DNA of 64,000 nucleotides from Bacteriovoracaceae bacterium. Its GTDB lineage: Bacteria > Bdellovibrionota > Bacteriovoracia > Bacteriovoracales > Bacteriovoracaceae. Below, piece after piece: positions 60,075 to 64,000 of this stretch. Positions within the stretch are counted from its first letter, which is position 1. The number at the start of each line of letters is the position of its first letter. The notes under the pieces were generated by a model. It saw only the letters and a list, made by a program, of their open reading frames with translations, was not told where the DNA came from and did not search any database. The position numbers and the translations under genes were made by a program. Location: positions 1 to 64,000 of the forward strand of contig CANEUH010000021.1 in assembly GCA_947441615.1 (NCBI GenBank), in the 5' to 3' direction.

Positions 60075-60299
60075 TGCGCCACTTTTAATTCATGTCCGAA
60101 AAACTTCCTTCGTTAGCCCTTCAAACCTTTTCTCTGTAACTACTTAAAGTTTTAATTTATCCATTTTCAAAATGGAGTGAACGATGAGTGATGTTACTTT
60201 ATCAAAAATAGAAAATATGATTTATGTGATTAGAGGGCACAAAGTCATGCTCGATTCTGATTTGGCAGAGCTCTATGGTGTGGAAACAAAAAACCTTAA
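60075..60299. repeat. Direct repeat copy B (degenerate tRNA 3' end, flank and 5' part of ORF6N gene)
   Basis: tgcgccacttttaattcatgtccgaaaaacttccttcgttag...; near-identical to 63732-63963. Confidence 0.9.
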
Positions 60300-60321
60300 G
60301 TGGGAAACGACACTTAATTAA
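60184..60321 (+). pseudogene. Truncated ORF6N-domain gene
   Basis: MSDVTLSKIENMIYVIRGHKVMLDSDLAELYGVETKNL then divergence at ~60300 into an IS21-like sequence. Confidence 0.8.
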
Positions 60322-60890
60322 AAGCTCGGTGTTTGGGCCAATTTTTTTAGCCTTTTGTCTCACAGAATTCAGGTGGTCGTTAATATCGATGAGCTTATCC
60401 TCAGGATAATGGGCAGGATTGCTTACATAGTGACCTTGCCCAACTGCGATCGAATGAATTCCAATCAGGTAAGTCTCAGAATAAATATAAATCAGCTTTT
60501 CATTGAACTTAACTTCAACTTCTTTACTCACAAACCTATAAGGAACTGAATAGAAGTTCTTCTGGTGACGAATATGACAATCAGGATGAACTTTACACCT
60601 CTTGTAATCAAATAATTCAAAAGACATTACTGGAAGAGGATTCATTCTTTCTAGTTCATGGGAGAGAAGCTCGTTTCTACTAAGTTTTCTCTCTTTAATA
60701 ACCTCATTCATCTTGGAAGTGAGGTATTTCTCCAACTCCTGGTTCAGCTCAAATAAGGATGTGAACGTTCTATTCCCCATCCTCTGGAAAAATTCCTGTT
60801 GAATAATACCAATCGCCCTTTCAACTACAGTTTTATCCTTTGGTTTTCTTACTCTTGCCGGGTCGGCAATGATGCCGTAGTGGTGACAAA
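60300..60890 (-). mobile_element. IS21-family transposase (istA) remnant
   Basis: Minus strand ..HHYGIIADPARVRKPKDKTVVERAIGIIQQEFFQRMGNRTFTSLFELNQELEKYL..CKVHPDCHIRHQKNFYSVPYRFVSKEVEVKF..IGPNTELLIK; no N-terminal catalytic region and no istB. Confidence 0.8.
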
Positions 60891-61277
60891 AATTTATAAA
60901 AATTTTATTAAGGGAAGATCACTTTTAATTGGACGACCGATGCCGAAGGGGAGGAGAAATCAAGCCGCTGCGATTGCCAGAGTTCCTCGACCGATCAAAT
61001 GCCAGGCAGAAAGGTTAGAAGCGGGGTAGTCTTTTAACATTCCTAATAAGACGCTTTAAAAAAGAATTTCACAAGAGGGAAATTTTCAGAAAATTTTGAG
61101 TACCTGCTAAAATGACGAATTCATCTCCAATGAGTAGGTAAATCCTGCCTAAAGTGCCCAAAAATTGGCCAAACATGGACAAATAGACCACGAAACCATT
61201 TGGCCTTATCATATAATCTGGATCAGCTTACAGGTTGTTTAGCTGAAATAAACATTTTAGATGTTGAATTGGGAAAT

Positions 61278-62537
61278 ATGAAAACCCATATTTTGTTTAA
61301 ACCAACTGTTATAGCCTTCTTATCTCTATTGTCGATTATTTTCTTGGTCGGATGTAATCCGTATGTTTCAATCGTGGTAGAGAGTAAATTACAAAAAAAT
61401 GTTGCTCCCGTGGCCACAGCTCAAAATATTTCTACAAATGAAGATATCGCAAAAAGCGTTACCCTTTCAGCAAATGATGCTGATGGAGATACTCTCACTT
61501 ACTCAATCATCAGCAATCCATCTCACGGAACATTGAGTGATCTCAGTAGTGGATCAAATGTAACATACACTCCTAGAGCTAATTATCATGGAGTTGATTC
61601 ATTCACCTTCAAAGCAAACGATGGAAACCTTGATTCCGATCCTGAAACAATCACTATTAATGTGACGGCTATTGATGATACACCTGTTGCAACGAATATA
61701 ACTGTGACTACTGATAATGACGTTGCAGAAGCAATCACTCTTTCGGGTACGGACGCAGAGGGAACCTCCCTTACTTACTCAATTGTTAATGCTCCCAAAA
61801 ATGGAGTTCTATCAGGCACCTCTCCGAATTTAACTTATACTCCAAAATATAATTCGATAGGGAGTGACTCATTTACTTATACGGTTAGCGATGGTGTAAA
61901 TACAAGTAGTTCAAAAACAGTTTCCGTGACTGTGAACAATACGATCCGACAGGCGCCATCACAACTACTGGTGACCTTTCCTCAAACATCTTTAACTAGC
62001 GGTGGCAGCAGCTATCATATTCATTGCGATTACAATGGTGGAGGACTAACGGCATTTCCTGTACCAGCAGTATTTAATAACACTTCTAAATTTAAAATTA
62101 TTGTTCGCGCTATCGCGGTAAATGGTACGGCCAGCTGTCCTAGTCCAGGAATCTCTTGCTATACATCTGGCGGGACCCCTCAAACTATTGAACTCAATCC
62201 TGGTGAGCAAAAATCTGTAGCTGTTGCCATGTATATTCAAACATTTGTTACAGTTACTTCAGGTTCAAGTGCTGCATTTACTGGCACGGCCACTATGAGG
62301 TATGCAGTTAATGTTTTACGCGACCCCGGAGGATACCTGGGAATTCTGGGGGCCAGTGGGCTCAGTACCACGCAATGGACTGATAAGTTTCTTCCTTCTG
62401 TAAATGCATCGAATGAGCAATCAGACCTAATTTTTGCCGAGCGGCCTGAGATATATTATGAATCAATTGATTCGTCGGTTCCAATAAGTGTTGCTGGCAC
62501 CATGTCGGCTATTGATATTAGTTGTGATGGAGGTTAA
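61278..62537 (+). CDS. Lipoprotein with tandem cadherin/Big-like (VCBS-type) repeats
   Basis: Lipobox IIFLVGCNP; two repeats of type APVATAQNISTNEDIAKSVTLSANDADGDTLTYSIISNPSHGTL...YTPRANYHGVDSFTFKANDG. Confidence 0.8.
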   Translation: MKTHILFKPTVIAFLSLLSIIFLVGCNPYVSIVVESKLQKNVAPVATAQNISTNEDIAKSVTLSANDADGDTLTYSIISNPSHGTLSDLSSGSNVTYTPRANYHGVDSFTFKANDGNLDSDPETITINVTAIDDTPVATNITVTTDNDVAEAITLSGTDAEGTSLTYSIVNAPKNGVLSGTSPNLTYTPKYNSIGSDSFTYTVSDGVNTSSSKTVSVTVNNTIRQAPSQLLVTFPQTSLTSGGSSYHIHCDYNGGGLTAFPVPAVFNNTSKFKIIVRAIAVNGTASCPSPGISCYTSGGTPQTIELNPGEQKSVAVAMYIQTFVTVTSGSSAAFTGTATMRYAVNVLRDPGGYLGILGASGLSTTQWTDKFLPSVNASNEQSDLIFAERPEIYYESIDSSVPISVAGTMSAIDISCDGG

Positions 62538-62556
62538 CTCCTCAGAGGAATAGATA

Positions 62557-63189
62557 ATGAAGTTCTTGATACAAATATTTTCTTTTCTTTTAGTTTACTC
62601 TTCTGGAGTTGTATTGGCCGAACCTTCTGGAACTGCCTACATGGGAAATATCATTATCCCTCGAATTACGAGAACGCCATTTCTATTTGCCTATTTAGGT
62701 ACACGTTGTATGTGGTATTACAGCGTCCCAAATTATACTACTCTTACGATCACTAATACTTCTGGTTACGCCGCATTTGCGAGTGCTGCACTTGCTGGTT
62801 TTTCTTCATCAGAACTCATGCTGTTCACTCTTGGAAATGGAACCTTTGTTAAGAACTTGTATGTACGATCGGGGGCAGGTTCTAAAACACAGAACTATAG
62901 AATAATGGCCGCGGGGGCCAAAACAGTTGATGGCGTAAACTATTCGGGTTCTTGGACGATGGATCCGGTATTCAAAGTATTAGTTAACTTCGTATCAGAA
63001 CCTGATGGGCCGACAGGAACTTTGCAAACAACGAACTATAATTTTATTCAAGACCCTAGTTCCACACTTGCAGTACCAGCATGGCACGGACGGAGTCTTT
63101 CATTTTCTTATGGATACACTGAAATGAGAGGGTATCCACAGGAGACTGGAACATATAGTTATAGTAATGATGAGGATTGCGGTGGATAG
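62557..63189 (+). CDS. Secreted hypothetical protein
   Basis: Signal peptide; 210 aa; follows the repeat lipoprotein by 19 bp. Confidence 0.65.
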   Translation: MKFLIQIFSFLLVYSSGVVLAEPSGTAYMGNIIIPRITRTPFLFAYLGTRCMWYYSVPNYTTLTITNTSGYAAFASAALAGFSSSELMLFTLGNGTFVKNLYVRSGAGSKTQNYRIMAAGAKTVDGVNYSGSWTMDPVFKVLVNFVSEPDGPTGTLQTTNYNFIQDPSSTLAVPAWHGRSLSFSYGYTEMRGYPQETGTYSYSNDEDCGG

Positions 63190-63625
63190 TCGAGAACAGA
63201 GTTTCCGAAAGGATATATTAGACCCGCATTAGCAGTTATTTTTTTAGTTATTATTTAAGGCCGATGAGTAATTTTATATTCCGATATATGCTTTAGAAAC
63301 TATTTTGAATAAACTGTCAGTATCTTGGTGAAACTGCTGGATCTTTTATGACTTGAATTTAAAGTAAGTCTTAATCTACAAAGATAATTTCCGTATGACT
63401 TTACACTCCTAGCCGTTAATTTCAAATACTCTAGCTTGAAATTCGTTTAATAGATTTTTGACTAAATAAAATCTATACAAGAGCGTCCCTGAGATTTTTA
63501 TGATCTCTTGGAGGCTTTATTCTTTATCGTGACCTTAGAAGCATTGCCTTCGGCCATTTGGAAGCTTGGGACTCTTGATTCAAAATTACCTGTGCGAAAG
63601 AAGAATATTGGGCTTAAATAAATAA

Positions 63626-63654
63626 ACTTGATGTGCCAAATTGGCACATCAAGT
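63626..63654. repeat. Perfect 14-bp inverted repeat with 1-nt centre
   Basis: ACTTGATGTGCCAA-A-TTGGCACATCAAGT. Confidence 0.85.
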
Positions 63655-63731
63655 GTGTAACTATCTGAAATTACCTTGCTAGTATGAATGGTATACAGCT
63701 CATTCTATGCAAAAAGTTCTGATGTCCACTA

Positions 63732-63963
63732 CTCAGGGTGCGCCACTTTTTATTCATGTCCGAAAAACTTCCTTCGTTAGCACCCCAAACCCTTTCTCTG
63801 TAACTACTTAAAGTTTAAATTCATCCATTTTCAAAATGGAGTGAACGATGAGTGAGGTTACTTTATCAAAAATAGAAAATATGATTTATGTGATTAGAGG
63901 GCACAAAGTCATGCTCGATTCTGATTTGGCAGAGCTCTATGGTGTGGAAACAAAAAACCTTAA
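63732..63963. repeat. Direct repeat copy C (intact 15-nt tRNA-Arg 3' end, flank and start of ORF6N gene), att-like
   Basis: ctcagggtgcgccactttttattcatgtccgaaaaacttccttcgttag...; matches copies A and B. Confidence 0.9.
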
Positions 63964-64000
63964 TAAAGCAGTGAAGCGTAATATTTCCAGGTTTCCGACG
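63848..64000 (+). CDS. ORF6N-domain protein (5' part, truncated by window end)
   Basis: MSEVTLSKIENMIYVIRGHKVMLDSDLAELYGVETKNLNKAVKRNISRFPT. Confidence 0.85.
   Translation, partial: MSEVTLSKIENMIYVIRGHKVMLDSDLAELYGVETKNLNKAVKRNISRFPT

Noticed and set aside
60202-60780. 192-aa ORF as an intact gene
   Set aside because: It is a chimera: IS21 istA C-terminal remnant reading through a junction at ~60300 into the antisense of the ORF6N copy.
60925-61029. Possible second gene fragment (RSLLIGRPMPKGRRNQAAAIARVPRPIK)
   Set aside because: Too short and no recognisable family; likely IS/remnant DNA.
57185-64000. CRISPR array or complete prophage in the accessory region
   Set aside because: Only three long, widely spaced repeats and no cas, capsid, terminase or integrase genes; pattern fits tRNA-associated island repeats instead.

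Overview
The window is a gene-dense bacterial chromosome segment of roughly 38-40% GC by eye. Its gene content suggests a Bdellovibrio/Bacteriovorax-like lineage, but this is inference only. About 57 kb is ordinary core genome: a fused rpsF-rpsR, yybS-like, rplI, dnaB, pabB-like, motAB, rluA-like, miaB, gshB, dtd, rsmD, coaD, phoH, dps, ahpC-like, clpP-clpX-lon, gloB-like, bcp-like and tRNA-Val(TAC). The last ~6.8 kb, directly downstream of a tRNA-Arg(TCG) gene, looks like accessory DNA. The tRNA 3' end and about 60 bp of flank recur as direct repeats at ~57.25, ~60.08 and ~63.73 kb. The two distal copies also carry the start of an ORF6N-domain gene. Between the repeats are a candidate NTase-like (DUF6932-like)/XRE two-gene module with a palindromic operator-like site, a lipoprotein/'NPGNI'-type protein pair that could be an immunity/effector pair, an IS21 istA remnant that interrupts one ORF6N copy, and two secreted proteins. 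No integrase gene is visible in the window. Other points of interest are the S6-S18 single-ORF fusion, a peroxiredoxin with a histone-H1-like Lys-rich tail, a degenerate N6-methyltransferase-like protein, a giant coiled-coil protein with glycine-zipper-like repeats, and a strongly foldable multibranch RNA-like element at nt 1-92. No searches or folding computations were run. Family calls come from reading the translations.
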